A stretch of DNA of 5,785 nucleotides, from positions 1-5,785 of the forward strand of contig JASLHV010000061.1 in NCBI GenBank assembly GCA_030153205.1. Reading direction: 5' to 3'. The stretch comes from Roseiarcus sp. GTDB taxonomy: Bacteria; Pseudomonadota; Alphaproteobacteria; Rhizobiales; Beijerinckiaceae. Positions 1 through 5,785 of this stretch are shown in pieces; the first letter of the stretch is position 1, and every line of letters begins with the position of its first letter. A program made the translations under genes and the position numbers. The notes beneath the pieces are model-generated. The model made no database searches, was not told where the DNA came from, and saw nothing but the letters and a program-made list of their open reading frames with translations.

Positions 1-1613
1 CGCCCCTCTATACCGCGAACGTTCAGTTCCTCTCGAGAGAGAGCGTCGGGAATGGCCGCGCGCGCTACTTTGAACACGGCCTCCGACACGACGCAGACGC
101 AATTGAGCACTTTCGTGGCGGCTTCGAGCCGCGCCGCGATATTGCCCGCGTCGCCGAGGAACTGAACTGTCGATTTGCCGAGCACATTCGTCCTGGTGAC
201 GGCGGCCATTGCGGTATGAACGCCGGCGCCAAAGGCGAGCCGTTGGTCGAGCTCCCCCGCGAACTCGCGCGACAAGGAATCCATGGCGTCCCAGATCGCA
301 CCGATCGCCTTCAGCGCGTCGCGCGCGCCAGCCGGAGGATCGCTTTCGGCGCCGAAGATGCTCATCACGCCATCGCCCGCCACCGTCGTCACGACGCCGC
401 CATTTGCTTCGATCGCGTCGGAGACGCGTTGGACATAGCGATCGACGATGTAAAGAGCGTCGAAGGGCAGACGCCCGGCCGCAAGACGCGTCGAGTCGCG
501 CAAGTCGATGAAAAGAGCGGTGACCAAGAGCTCGCGCGTTTCACGGAGCAACACGCCGGGGCGATTAGCGATATCGACAGCAGCGAGAAGCGGCGCCACC
601 GAGATGTCGGTAACGGGCCGCAATTGGCACGCAAGCCTTACGTCCGGAGGCGCTTTGATACGCTCCAGCGTCTCACGTTCAGCCTCCGACGGCTCCGGCG
701 CGTTGTCCGCACCGGCGATGATCTGGACCCGGCATGTCGAGCATCGCCCGCGGCCGCCGCAGGCGGAAACATGCGGCACGCCGGCCCAACGGCTCGTCTC
801 GAGAATCGAAAAACCTTGCGACGCAACAACGACGCGGCCGTCTGGGTACGTCACGCGCACCCCCCTCGGACCCCTCTCGAACCGGTCACGCGCAAGTCGC
901 GCGGCGAAAGTCAGAGCGACCAAGACGAGATAAAGGCGTTGGTAGGCGGCGGTCCATTGATCCAAAGTATGTTCGCTGACCGCCCGCACCGTGCCGGGCG
1001 CCGCCGGCCCGTGTGCAACTGCAATCTCTGGATTAACCTGCGCCTTGGTTGTGATATCCCATCCGGCGTTGACGATCCCAAGCGCCGCAAGAAAGGGAAT
1101 CGCGACCGCGACCGCGAAGAAGTAGTCGCGCGTCCGCCGGTAGGTCGCGTAAGTCTTGAGCCAGAAATTCAGGCCGAGACAACCATGCGTCCAAACGAGC
1201 CCGAGCAAAGCCAGGTCGTTGAACATCCGGGCCGCCGCGACCCAGATGTGATAGAGAACGTGCGGGTAATTGTCCTCGAGCCCAAAAAAACTCGCGCCGA
1301 CCCTTACGCTGAGAATATGGGACGTCAAGAAGAAGGGAATCGAGAGACCAAGCCCCAATTGCCAGGCTTCGAGGGGAGGCATTCGCAACGTACGACGTTT
1401 GTAAAGCGCATAGAGCCCGAGAAGGCCGTGAATGACGAGCGAGGTGAAGAGCGCGGTACGTCCAGGCAAGGTGCGCCAAGATGCAAGAATAATCCCTCGG
1501 CCGACGGATTCCATCACGGCGACGCCGAATACGCCGGTGATATGGCCAAGGAAATGACTGGCGGCATAGGCGAAAAGCACTAGGCCGGTGATCAGTCTAA
1601 CGCGTCGCTCCAT
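1..1613 (-). CDS. Membrane-anchored class III adenylate/guanylate cyclase with [2Fe-2S] ferredoxin domain (CyaC-like), C-terminus cut by window edge
   Basis: Reading the minus strand from ATG at 1613 gives 537 residues with no stop before the window edge, so only the extreme C-terminus is missing. Residues about 5-240 form six hydrophobic helices (near 7-27, 55-71, 86-103, 121-148, 165-182, 222-240). Histidines lie in the first four (H20/H24, H62, H99, H143), resembling the tetra-histidine signature of diheme-b succinate:quinone oxidoreductase anchors. Residues about 250-340 are an adrenodoxin-type ferredoxin with C285-x5-C291-x2-C294 and C329. Residues about 360-537 are the cyclase: metal-binding D370 (in FIDLRDST) and D414 (AGDG), and transition-state N491 and R495. 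From memory, S. meliloti CyaC has this architecture and was reported as a quinone-responsive diheme, Fe-S adenylate cyclase. A similar role, making cAMP at the inner membrane in response to quinone-pool redox state, is inferred here. The usual substrate-recognising Lys is Thr (T410), so nucleotide specificity is not certain. The Shine-Dalgarno sequence is weak (AAAGAG), but the start fits the first helix. Confidence 0.9.
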   Translation of the reverse strand, partial: MERRVRLITGLVLFAYAASHFLGHITGVFGVAVMESVGRGIILASWRTLPGRTALFTSLVIHGLLGLYALYKRRTLRMPPLEAWQLGLGLSIPFFLTSHILSVRVGASFFGLEDNYPHVLYHIWVAAARMFNDLALLGLVWTHGCLGLNFWLKTYATYRRTRDYFFAVAVAIPFLAALGIVNAGWDITTKAQVNPEIAVAHGPAAPGTVRAVSEHTLDQWTAAYQRLYLVLVALTFAARLARDRFERGPRGVRVTYPDGRVVVASQGFSILETSRWAGVPHVSACGGRGRCSTCRVQIIAGADNAPEPSEAERETLERIKAPPDVRLACQLRPVTDISVAPLLAAVDIANRPGVLLRETRELLVTALFIDLRDSTRLAAGRLPFDALYIVDRYVQRVSDAIEANGGVVTTVAGDGVMSIFGAESDPPAGARDALKAIGAIWDAMDSLSREFAGELDQRLAFGAGVHTAMAAVTRTNVLGKSTVQFLGDAGNIAARLEAATKVLNCVCVVSEAVFKVARAAIPDALSREELNVRGIEG

Positions 1614-1657
1614 GGCTCTTTGCGCCACCCCCGCCGCCGATTCCGTCCTCTATATCA

Positions 1658-1673
1658 GAAGGGCGGGCCCTTC
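1658..1673. terminator. GC-rich inverted repeat between lysR and the cyclase gene; possible weak terminator or processing hairpin
   Basis: GAAGGGC-GG-GCCCTTC is a perfect inverted repeat; allowing a 4-nt loop, it forms a 6-bp stem. It lies 30 bp beyond the lysR stop codon and about 45 bp before the cyclase start on the same strand. A second self-complementary GGGCCC at 1681-1686 could pair with the copy at 1665-1670 as an alternative fold. No T-tract follows on either strand, so this is not a standard intrinsic terminator. It could attenuate read-through from lysR into the cyclase gene. Confidence 0.3.
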
Positions 1674-1703
1674 GGCGGATGGGCCCTCAAAATGGCCGGG
1701 TCC

Positions 1704-2591
1704 TCATTGCTTGACATAACGCGAGAGCCCTTCCGCCAAGGCGTCGAACACCACGCGGCATCGCCGTATTTCTTTGAGGTCCTCGTGCATGGCGATCCAT
1801 GTATCGAGCTTAATCTCGAATTGGTCGGCGAGCAGTCGAACGAGAGAGGGATCACGCTCGGCCAGCCCGATCTGGCAGACGCCGACGCCAAACCCCGCTC
1901 TTAAGGCTGCAAGCTGGGCGAGATCACTGTCGGTCCTGAGCGCGAATAAATCGCGATCGACATCGCCCAACATCTCTTTGTGAGATCTCAGGAAGGCGGT
2001 TTCCCGATCGTAACCGATGACGGCGTATTTTGAGAGTTCCTTCAGACAGCGCGGTTCGCCGTGTCGCTCGAGGTAATTGCGGCTCGCAAACAGGCCGAGT
2101 GGGACTTCGCCGATATAGCGCGCGATAAGTGCATCTTGATTGGGCCGGACCATGCGTACCGCGATATCGGCTTCCCGATTGAGGAGGTTTTCGACGCGAT
2201 TGGACAAAACAAGTTCGATGACAAGGCCTTGATGGATTTCGCGCAAAGGGCCAAGGATCGAGGGTAGGACTTCAGCGCCCATAACGTCGCTCGCCGTAAT
2301 GCGCACTGCGCCGCGGGCTTCGGCGTCCTGACTGGACGCCGCTCTCAAAAGCGCCGCCGCCGTCGCCGCCAGCGCCTCCGCGTAAGGCCGCAATTGGAGC
2401 GCCGTCGGGGTGGGCGAGAGACCGTGCTGCGATCGGACGAAGAGGGAGAGATTGAGCGCCTGTTCGAGGGCCATGATCTGCCTCCCGATCGTCGGCTGCG
2501 TCAGGCCGAGCGTACGGGCCGCGCCGGACAGAGAACCTTCCTCCAAGACAGCAAGGAAGATGCGATAAAGGCCCCAAAGCGGCTCAGACAT
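1704..2591 (-). CDS. LysR-family transcriptional regulator
   Basis: A 295-residue protein of the usual LysR length. The N-terminal winged helix-turn-helix covers about residues 5-63, with the recognition region near 20-39 (SLSGAARTLGLTQPTIGRQI) followed by the typical ALEQ...LF.R segment. Residues about 90-290 match the periplasmic-binding-protein-like effector domain (VRITASDVMGAEVLPSIL; READIAVRMVRP; GFGVGVCQ). The effector is unknown and cannot be read from sequence. The gene diverges from the SDR gene at 2684 with 92 bp between the start codons, so by analogy with other LysR systems it probably controls that gene and itself. The redox cyclase gene lies 90 bp downstream on the same strand. 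No Shine-Dalgarno sequence is visible before ATG 2591, and no in-frame ATG lies just upstream. The start is kept because it gives the normal distance to the HTH. The family call is very secure; the target is inferred. Confidence 0.95.
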   Translation of the reverse strand: MSEPLWGLYRIFLAVLEEGSLSGAARTLGLTQPTIGRQIMALEQALNLSLFVRSQHGLSPTPTALQLRPYAEALAATAAALLRAASSQDAEARGAVRITASDVMGAEVLPSILGPLREIHQGLVIELVLSNRVENLLNREADIAVRMVRPNQDALIARYIGEVPLGLFASRNYLERHGEPRCLKELSKYAVIGYDRETAFLRSHKEMLGDVDRDLFALRTDSDLAQLAALRAGFGVGVCQIGLAERDPSLVRLLADQFEIKLDTWIAMHEDLKEIRRCRVVFDALAEGLSRYVKQ

Positions 2592-2619
2592 ACAAAAACG
2601 TATATCATAGCTACATGAT
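2590..2619. promoter_or_regulatory. Candidate operator/promoter region of the divergent lysR-SDR pair
   Basis: This stretch is AT-rich against a GC-rich background and holds two adjacent dyads. ATAC-N6-GTAT (2590-2593 and 2600-2603) overlaps the lysR start codon, and ATCAT-N6-ATGAT (2604-2608 and 2615-2619) follows. Their centres are 15 bp apart. On the minus strand, TATGAT (2609-2604) resembles a -10 box only 12 nt before the lysR ATG. On the plus strand, TATCAT (2603-2608) could be a -10 box for the SDR gene. No good -35 element was found for either, and neither dyad fits the T-N11-A LysR box exactly. The location supports regulator binding; the precise sites are guesses. Confidence 0.35.
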
Positions 2620-2671
2620 TAGACAATTCTCTTTAGGTGAAGACAGGCGCAAGCTCTCACCATCGAAATTG

Positions 2672-2680
2672 AAGGAGCGA
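2672..2680 (+). promoter_or_regulatory. Ribosome binding site that sets the SDR start at 2684
   Basis: AAGGAGCGA, with GGAG at 2673-2676, sits seven bases before ATG 2684. This is the only good Shine-Dalgarno sequence in the interval. It favours 2684 over the in-frame ATG at 2615, which lies inside the divergent promoter region and has no such site. Confidence 0.8.
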
Positions 2681-2683
2681 GCC

Positions 2684-3709
2684 ATGACGCAGGAAAAAAT
2701 AGCCCTCATCCTAGGCGCGACGGGCGGGGTCGGCGGCGAAGTCGGACGAGCGCTGCTGGCGCGCGGTTGGCGAATACGTGCCCTGCATCGCAAAGGCGGG
2801 CCGCCGGATTCTGGCCGAGACGGGTTTGAATGGGTGCAGGGCGACGCTATGAACAAAGAGGATGTGATCGAAGCGGCGAAAGGGGCCTCTGTCATCGTCC
2901 ACGCCGTCAACCCGCCCGGCTACCGTAATTGGGGCAAACTCGTGCTGCCCATGATCGACGCCAGCATCGCCGCCGCCAACGCGAGCGGCGCGCGCATCGT
3001 TCTGCCCGGAACGGTCTATAATTTTGGACCCGATGCGTCGCCGCATCTTAGCGAGGACTCGCCGCAAAACCCAACAACGCGCAAGGGGGCGATCCGAGTC
3101 GAAATGGAGCGTCGTTTACACGCCGCTTCGGCCGAAGGCGTGCGCTCGTTGATTCTCCGCGCCGGCGATTTCTTTGGGGCGCGCGTGACCGGCAATTCCT
3201 GGTTTTCCGCCGGCCTCGTCAAACCGGGTAAGCCGGTGACCTCCGTGCTTTATCCCGGCGATAAAGCCGTCGGCCACCAGTGGGCCTATCTGCCTGACGT
3301 TGCTGAAACCATGGCGCGGCTGCTCGAGGCCGAGGATCGTCTGGCGGCCTTCGAGATGTTTCATATGAACGGTCATTGGGACGGCGATGGAACGTCGTTT
3401 GTGAAGGCTATCGGCCGCGTTGTCGGGGGGGCAGGTCTCAAGGCGCGCGCCTTTCCTTGGTGGGCGCTGACATTGGCGTCGCCATTCGTCACCTTGTTCC
3501 GCGAGATGCGCGAGATGCGTTACCTTTGGCGGGAGCCCCTGCGGATGGATAACAGCCGTCTGGTCGCGTTTCTCGGCGAAGAGCCGCATACACCGCTCGA
3601 CGAGGCGATAAGGACGACGCTTATGGGCCTTGGTTGTTTGCCTGCGACGCCGCACGTCGCCGCGCCTTCCGGCTTAGCCCGATCGCGAGACCAGCAACTA
3701 GCCCTATAA
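2684..3709 (+). CDS. Atypical/extended SDR: NAD(P)-binding Rossmann epimerase/dehydratase-like protein
   Basis: A 341-residue protein. A beta-alpha-beta Rossmann start with the GATGGVG glycine motif (residues 11-17, GxxGxxG) follows MTQEKIALIL. Arg32 and Arg36 after the second strand suggest NADP(H), though this is only a hint. GDAMN (53-57) and VIVHAVNPP (70-78) are typical of the extended SDR/NAD-dependent epimerase fold, and LRAGDFFG (158-165) is the usual strand near the substrate site. The YxxxK catalytic pair is absent: the aligned segment reads K134-G-A-I-R138. Tyr112 and Thr110 lie where the preceding Ser/Thr strand is expected. A hydrophobic stretch near 274-287 followed by EMRYLWREP resembles a C-terminal part common in this SDR group. 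Substrate and reaction are unknown. The gene is divergent from lysR and is probably its target. The last 21 residues or so (after GCLP, 317-320) look like a non-conserved tail and lie within a convergent coding overlap with the gene at 3621-3932. Confidence 0.88.
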   Translation: MTQEKIALILGATGGVGGEVGRALLARGWRIRALHRKGGPPDSGRDGFEWVQGDAMNKEDVIEAAKGASVIVHAVNPPGYRNWGKLVLPMIDASIAAANASGARIVLPGTVYNFGPDASPHLSEDSPQNPTTRKGAIRVEMERRLHAASAEGVRSLILRAGDFFGARVTGNSWFSAGLVKPGKPVTSVLYPGDKAVGHQWAYLPDVAETMARLLEAEDRLAAFEMFHMNGHWDGDGTSFVKAIGRVVGGAGLKARAFPWWALTLASPFVTLFREMREMRYLWREPLRMDNSRLVAFLGEEPHTPLDEAIRTTLMGLGCLPATPHVAAPSGLARSRDQQLAL

Positions 3710-3932
3710 TGAGCCCCGGAATCGGGGAAACCATGGTGGCGGCGGCGACGCTCATCGCGCATCCACCTTCATCGCCCGCGCCGCCGCAATCTGAGTCGAA
3801 ATGAGCGACAAGGAGCATGACGCCGAGCACGATAATCGGCGCGATCACGGCGCCAAGGCCTGCGCATAAAAACGCGAGGCAGCCCGTTCCGAGGGCGTTG
3901 TCCGGCGTTTGCGGTTGAGAGGGCTGCGACAT
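3621..3932 (-). CDS. Small hypothetical membrane protein with two predicted transmembrane helices
   Basis: A 103-residue protein of unknown function. A polar, Pro/Gln-rich N-terminus (1-14) leads into a first hydrophobic helix (about 18-43). A short acidic, Gly-rich loop (44-60) contains C49 and C58, then comes a second helix (about 62-86) and a basic tail with RKARRR (88-93). By the positive-inside rule both ends should be cytoplasmic and the loop periplasmic, where its two cysteines could form a disulfide. The two-helix pattern, Gly-rich helices and sensible topology argue for a real gene, since an accidental reading frame would rarely give this. The Shine-Dalgarno sequence is only weak (GTGAGC before ATG 3932). 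Its last 29 codons or so, including most of helix two, overlap the 3' end of the SDR gene on the other strand. I do not recognise the family. Confidence 0.7.
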   Translation of the reverse strand: MSQPSQPQTPDNALGTGCLAFLCAGLGAVIAPIIVLGVMLLVAHFDSDCGGAGDEGGCAMSVAAATMVSPIPGLIIGLVAGLAIGLSRKARRRAASQANNQGP

Positions 3933-4005
3933 TTTTAGCTCACGATAAATTCAAGAAAGGTTTAGCGAAACGGCCGCGCGCCGGACGTGACATCCGTCTG
4001 TTAGA

Positions 4006-4028
4006 TCGCCTCTTGCGAGCGGAGGCGA
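4006..4028. promoter_or_regulatory. Inverted repeat upstream of guaB (7-bp arms)
   Basis: TCGCCTC (4006-4012) and GAGGCGA (4022-4028) are perfect inverted complements around a 9-nt spacer. The repeat lies 120 bp before guaB and 74 bp before the divergent small gene. It could be a protein operator or an RNA hairpin. No T-run follows on either strand, which argues against an intrinsic terminator. Confidence 0.35.
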
Positions 4029-4110
4029 ATTGCCCGCCATTCATGCTTTGCGTGTCGGCGCGCCCATGTTAAGAGCCGGGGCCTCGCGGCGCGCGCCGTC
4101 ACGCGATTGC

Positions 4111-4126
4111 AGCCGATTCCTCGGCT
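4111..4126 (+). promoter_or_regulatory. Hairpin in the probable guaB 5' leader, just before the ribosome binding site
   Basis: AGCCGA-TTCC-TCGGCT is a perfect 6-bp stem with a 4-nt loop. It ends 10 nt before the AAGGA ribosome binding site (4137-4141) of guaB. The position would suit control of translation or mRNA stability, but the promoter is not located, so it is not certain that the hairpin is transcribed. It does not resemble a known purine riboswitch. Confidence 0.35.
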
Positions 4127-4147
4127 CGTCGCCTTCAAGGACCCGCT

Positions 4148-5638
4148 ATGGCATCGCTCGAAAATACGGCGTTTCCGGAAGGTTTAGCTTTCGATGACGT
4201 GCTGCTCCGTCCCGGGTACAGCGCGCACATGCCGGGAGAGGTTGATACAAGCACGCGACTGACGCGATCGATACGCCTCAATGTGCCGATTCTCTCCGCC
4301 GCAATGGATACCGTGACCGAAGCGCGGCTTGCCGTGGCGATGGCGCAGGCGGGCGGCATCGGCGTTATCCATCGCAATCTTTCGCCCGAAGACCAGGCCG
4401 AGGAAGTGCGCAAGGTCAAGCGCTACGAGAGCGGCATGGTGGTCGATCCGATCACCATGTTTCCCGACGCGACGCTTGCCGACGCGCTGAATCTCATGAA
4501 GCGCAGCTCGATTTCCGGCATCCCTGTCGTCGAGCGTGGTGCGAACGGGAAGGGCGGCAAACTCGTCGGCATTCTGACAAATCGCGACGTTCGTTTCGCA
4601 GACGATTCGCGTCAGCCGATCGGCGAATTGATGACCCGCAAAGTCGTGACGGTGCGTGAAGGCGTCAATAAGGACGAGGCACGACGGCTGCTTCACCAAC
4701 ACCGCATCGAGAAGCTTGTCGTGATCGACGAGGACGAACGCTGCGTCGGCCTCATCACTGTCAAGGACATCGAGAAAGCAACGCTTCATCCAAACGCTGC
4801 GAAAGACGCCGAGGGACGGTTGCGTGTCGCTGCTGCGACGACGGTCGGCGACAAAGGTTACGATAGGGCGGAATTGTTGATGGCGGCCGGCGTGGACTGC
4901 CTAGTCGTCGATACGGCTCATGGTCATTCGGAGCATGTTCTCGCCCAGGTTCGAAGGATTAAACGCGCGACGAACAAGGTCGCGATCATCGCCGGAAATA
5001 TCGCAACCAGAGAAGGCGCGCAGGCCATCATCGACGCCGGCGCCGACGCCATCAAAGTCGGCATTGGTCCCGGCTCTATTTGTACGACGCGCATCGTTGC
5101 GGGCGTCGGCGTGCCTCAGCTCAGCGCGATCATGGAAGCGGCTTCTGTCGCGCACCGCGCTGACGTCCCCGTCATTGGCGACGGTGGCATTAAATATTCC
5201 GGCGATCTCGCCAAAGCGATCGCCGGCGGCGCCGATTGCGCGATGATTGGCTCGCTTTTGGCAGGTACGGACGAGAGCCCCGGCGAAGTATTCCTCTACC
5301 AGGGTCGCTCGTACAAATCGTACCGGGGTATGGGGTCGATTGGCGCTATGGCGCGAGGCTCGGCGGATCGGTACTTCCAGCAAGATATCAAGGATCAAAT
5401 GAAGCTGGTGCCGGAAGGCGTGGAAGGCCAAGTTCCGCATCGCGGGCCGGTCGGCGCCATCCTGCACCAATTGATCGGAGGCCTGCGCGCCGCGATGGGC
5501 TATGTCGGCGCACGTGACATCGCCGAGTTTCAAACCAAAGCTCAGTTCATGCGTATTTCTTCCGCCGCCTTGCGGGAAAGTCATGTTCACGACGTCGCCA
5601 TCACGCGTGAAAGTCCGAATTATCCGGGCAATCTCTGA
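4148..5638 (+). CDS. guaB: Inosine-5'-monophosphate dehydrogenase (IMPDH)
   Basis: GuaB oxidises IMP to XMP with NAD+, the rate-limiting step of guanine nucleotide synthesis, in the cytoplasm as a tetramer or octamer. The 496-residue length is normal and the gene is intact. Residues 10-95 begin the (beta/alpha)8 barrel (LAFDDVLLRPGYS; PILSAAMDTVTE; GGIGVIHRN). Two CBS domains, regulatory in this family, are inserted at about 97-150 and 158-212 (LVGILTNRDVRF; CVGLITVKDIE). The barrel resumes with NAD-site DTAHGHS (255-261), the catalytic loop GPGSICTTR with nucleophile C312, the IMP phosphate/ribose motif GDGGI (344-348), and the mobile flap with the catalytic Arg-Tyr pair R408-Y409 (SADRYFQ), followed by LVPEGVEG. 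All key residues are present. A clear ribosome binding site (AAGGA, 4137-4141) lies six bases upstream of ATG 4148. No partner gene such as guaA is adjacent within the window. Confidence 0.99.
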   Translation: MASLENTAFPEGLAFDDVLLRPGYSAHMPGEVDTSTRLTRSIRLNVPILSAAMDTVTEARLAVAMAQAGGIGVIHRNLSPEDQAEEVRKVKRYESGMVVDPITMFPDATLADALNLMKRSSISGIPVVERGANGKGGKLVGILTNRDVRFADDSRQPIGELMTRKVVTVREGVNKDEARRLLHQHRIEKLVVIDEDERCVGLITVKDIEKATLHPNAAKDAEGRLRVAAATTVGDKGYDRAELLMAAGVDCLVVDTAHGHSEHVLAQVRRIKRATNKVAIIAGNIATREGAQAIIDAGADAIKVGIGPGSICTTRIVAGVGVPQLSAIMEAASVAHRADVPVIGDGGIKYSGDLAKAIAGGADCAMIGSLLAGTDESPGEVFLYQGRSYKSYRGMGSIGAMARGSADRYFQQDIKDQMKLVPEGVEGQVPHRGPVGAILHQLIGGLRAAMGYVGARDIAEFQTKAQFMRISSAALRESHVHDVAITRESPNYPGNL

Positions 5639-5785
5639 GTTGCGATGGCGGCGATGCCGCACCTCGTGTGACGATCTACCGACCTCCGCGGGCGTTTCCC
5701 TGCATGTTGCGTTCGCTTGTTTCAATGAATAGCGTTTGCTTGCCGAGTCGCCGGACTGCGCGCTCGGGGGAGGCGTTTTCACGCT
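5639..5785. other. Non-coding region after guaB, no recognised gene
   Basis: This holds 147 bp to the window edge. A short inverted repeat GCGGC-GAT-GCCGC (5648-5660) begins ten bases after the guaB stop and could be a weak terminator stem, but no T-tract follows it. Nothing here is convincing as a gene. A downstream gene may start beyond the window. Confidence 0.5.

Larger units (their letters stand above)
3933..4147. other. Non-coding leader between the small membrane protein gene and guaB
   Basis: These 215 bp separate two divergent genes and should hold both promoters. I found no convincing -35/-10 pair. The recognisable content is two inverted repeats (4006-4028 and 4111-4126, listed separately) and the guaB ribosome binding site AAGGA at 4137-4141, six bases before the start. 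No plausible protein or structured RNA gene was seen. Confidence 0.6.

Noticed and set aside
1033..1479. Minus-strand open frame of 148 codons within the cyclase membrane domain
   Set aside because: It is in another frame from the cyclase and lacks its helices and histidine pattern; it is a shadow.
216..1583. Long plus-strand open frame of 455 codons opposite the cyclase
   Set aside because: It is rich in Arg and Pro with no domain or motif, while the opposite strand encodes a full multi-domain cyclase with all catalytic motifs. It is open only because GC-rich DNA has few stop codons.
2615..2683. Upstream ATG at 2615 as the start of the SDR gene
   Set aside because: It adds 23 polar residues before the Rossmann strand, has no ribosome binding site and lies in the promoter/dyad region. 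ATG 2684 has a strong site at the right spacing.
3116..3655. Minus-strand open frame of 179 codons inside the SDR gene
   Set aside because: No motifs are seen, and it is antisense to a clear Rossmann-fold protein with a good ribosome binding site.
3933..4147. Purine riboswitch upstream of guaB
   Set aside because: The two stems do not form the three-way junction, and the conserved core bases of purine riboswitches were not seen.
5648..5660. Intrinsic terminator of guaB
   Set aside because: The stem is only 5 bp with a 3-nt loop and no T-tract follows, so it is mentioned only as a weak possibility within the 3' region.
4901..5782. Minus-strand open frame of 293 codons opposite guaB
   Set aside because: Its composition is Arg/Asp/His-rich with no recognisable fold, and it lies antisense to the highly conserved catalytic half of guaB. 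The same holds for the frames at 4184-4789 and 4135-4419.

Overview
This looks like a piece of a GC-rich alphaproteobacterial chromosome. The GC-rich codon use, the style of the IMP dehydrogenase, and an adenylate cyclase built like CyaC of Sinorhizobium meliloti all point to Hyphomicrobiales (Rhizobiales) or a close relative. That placement is inference from protein style only. I see no insertion sequence, phage gene, CRISPR array, tRNA or rRNA. The segment reads as ordinary chromosome with some interesting individual genes.

Layout. Positions 1-1613 (minus strand) carry most of a class III nucleotide cyclase, cut at its C-terminus by the window edge. It combines a six-helix, histidine-rich membrane anchor, a [2Fe-2S] ferredoxin domain and a cyclase domain, so it is a probable redox- or quinone-sensing second-messenger enzyme. 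Upstream of it on the same strand, 90 bp away, is a LysR-type regulator (1704-2591). The regulator diverges from an atypical NAD(P)-binding SDR/epimerase-like protein (2684-3709) across a 92-bp AT-rich gap, the classic arrangement of a LysR regulator and its target. The SDR gene runs tail-to-tail into a small two-helix membrane protein gene on the minus strand (3621-3932), with an 89-bp overlap. A 215-bp non-coding leader with two inverted repeats precedes guaB (4148-5638, plus strand), which encodes a complete IMP dehydrogenase. The last 147 bp hold no recognisable gene.

Functional links. The LysR/SDR pair is the only clear regulatory unit. The cyclase lies downstream of lysR on the same strand and could share its transcript, but a hairpin in the gap leaves this open. 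guaB is a housekeeping gene of GTP synthesis and probably has its own promoter. I did not find a convincing new multi-gene system. The features most worth checking are the cyclase with its heme/Fe-S input and unusual substrate-site residues, the SDR without its catalytic Tyr/Lys pair, the coding overlap, and the hairpins before guaB.
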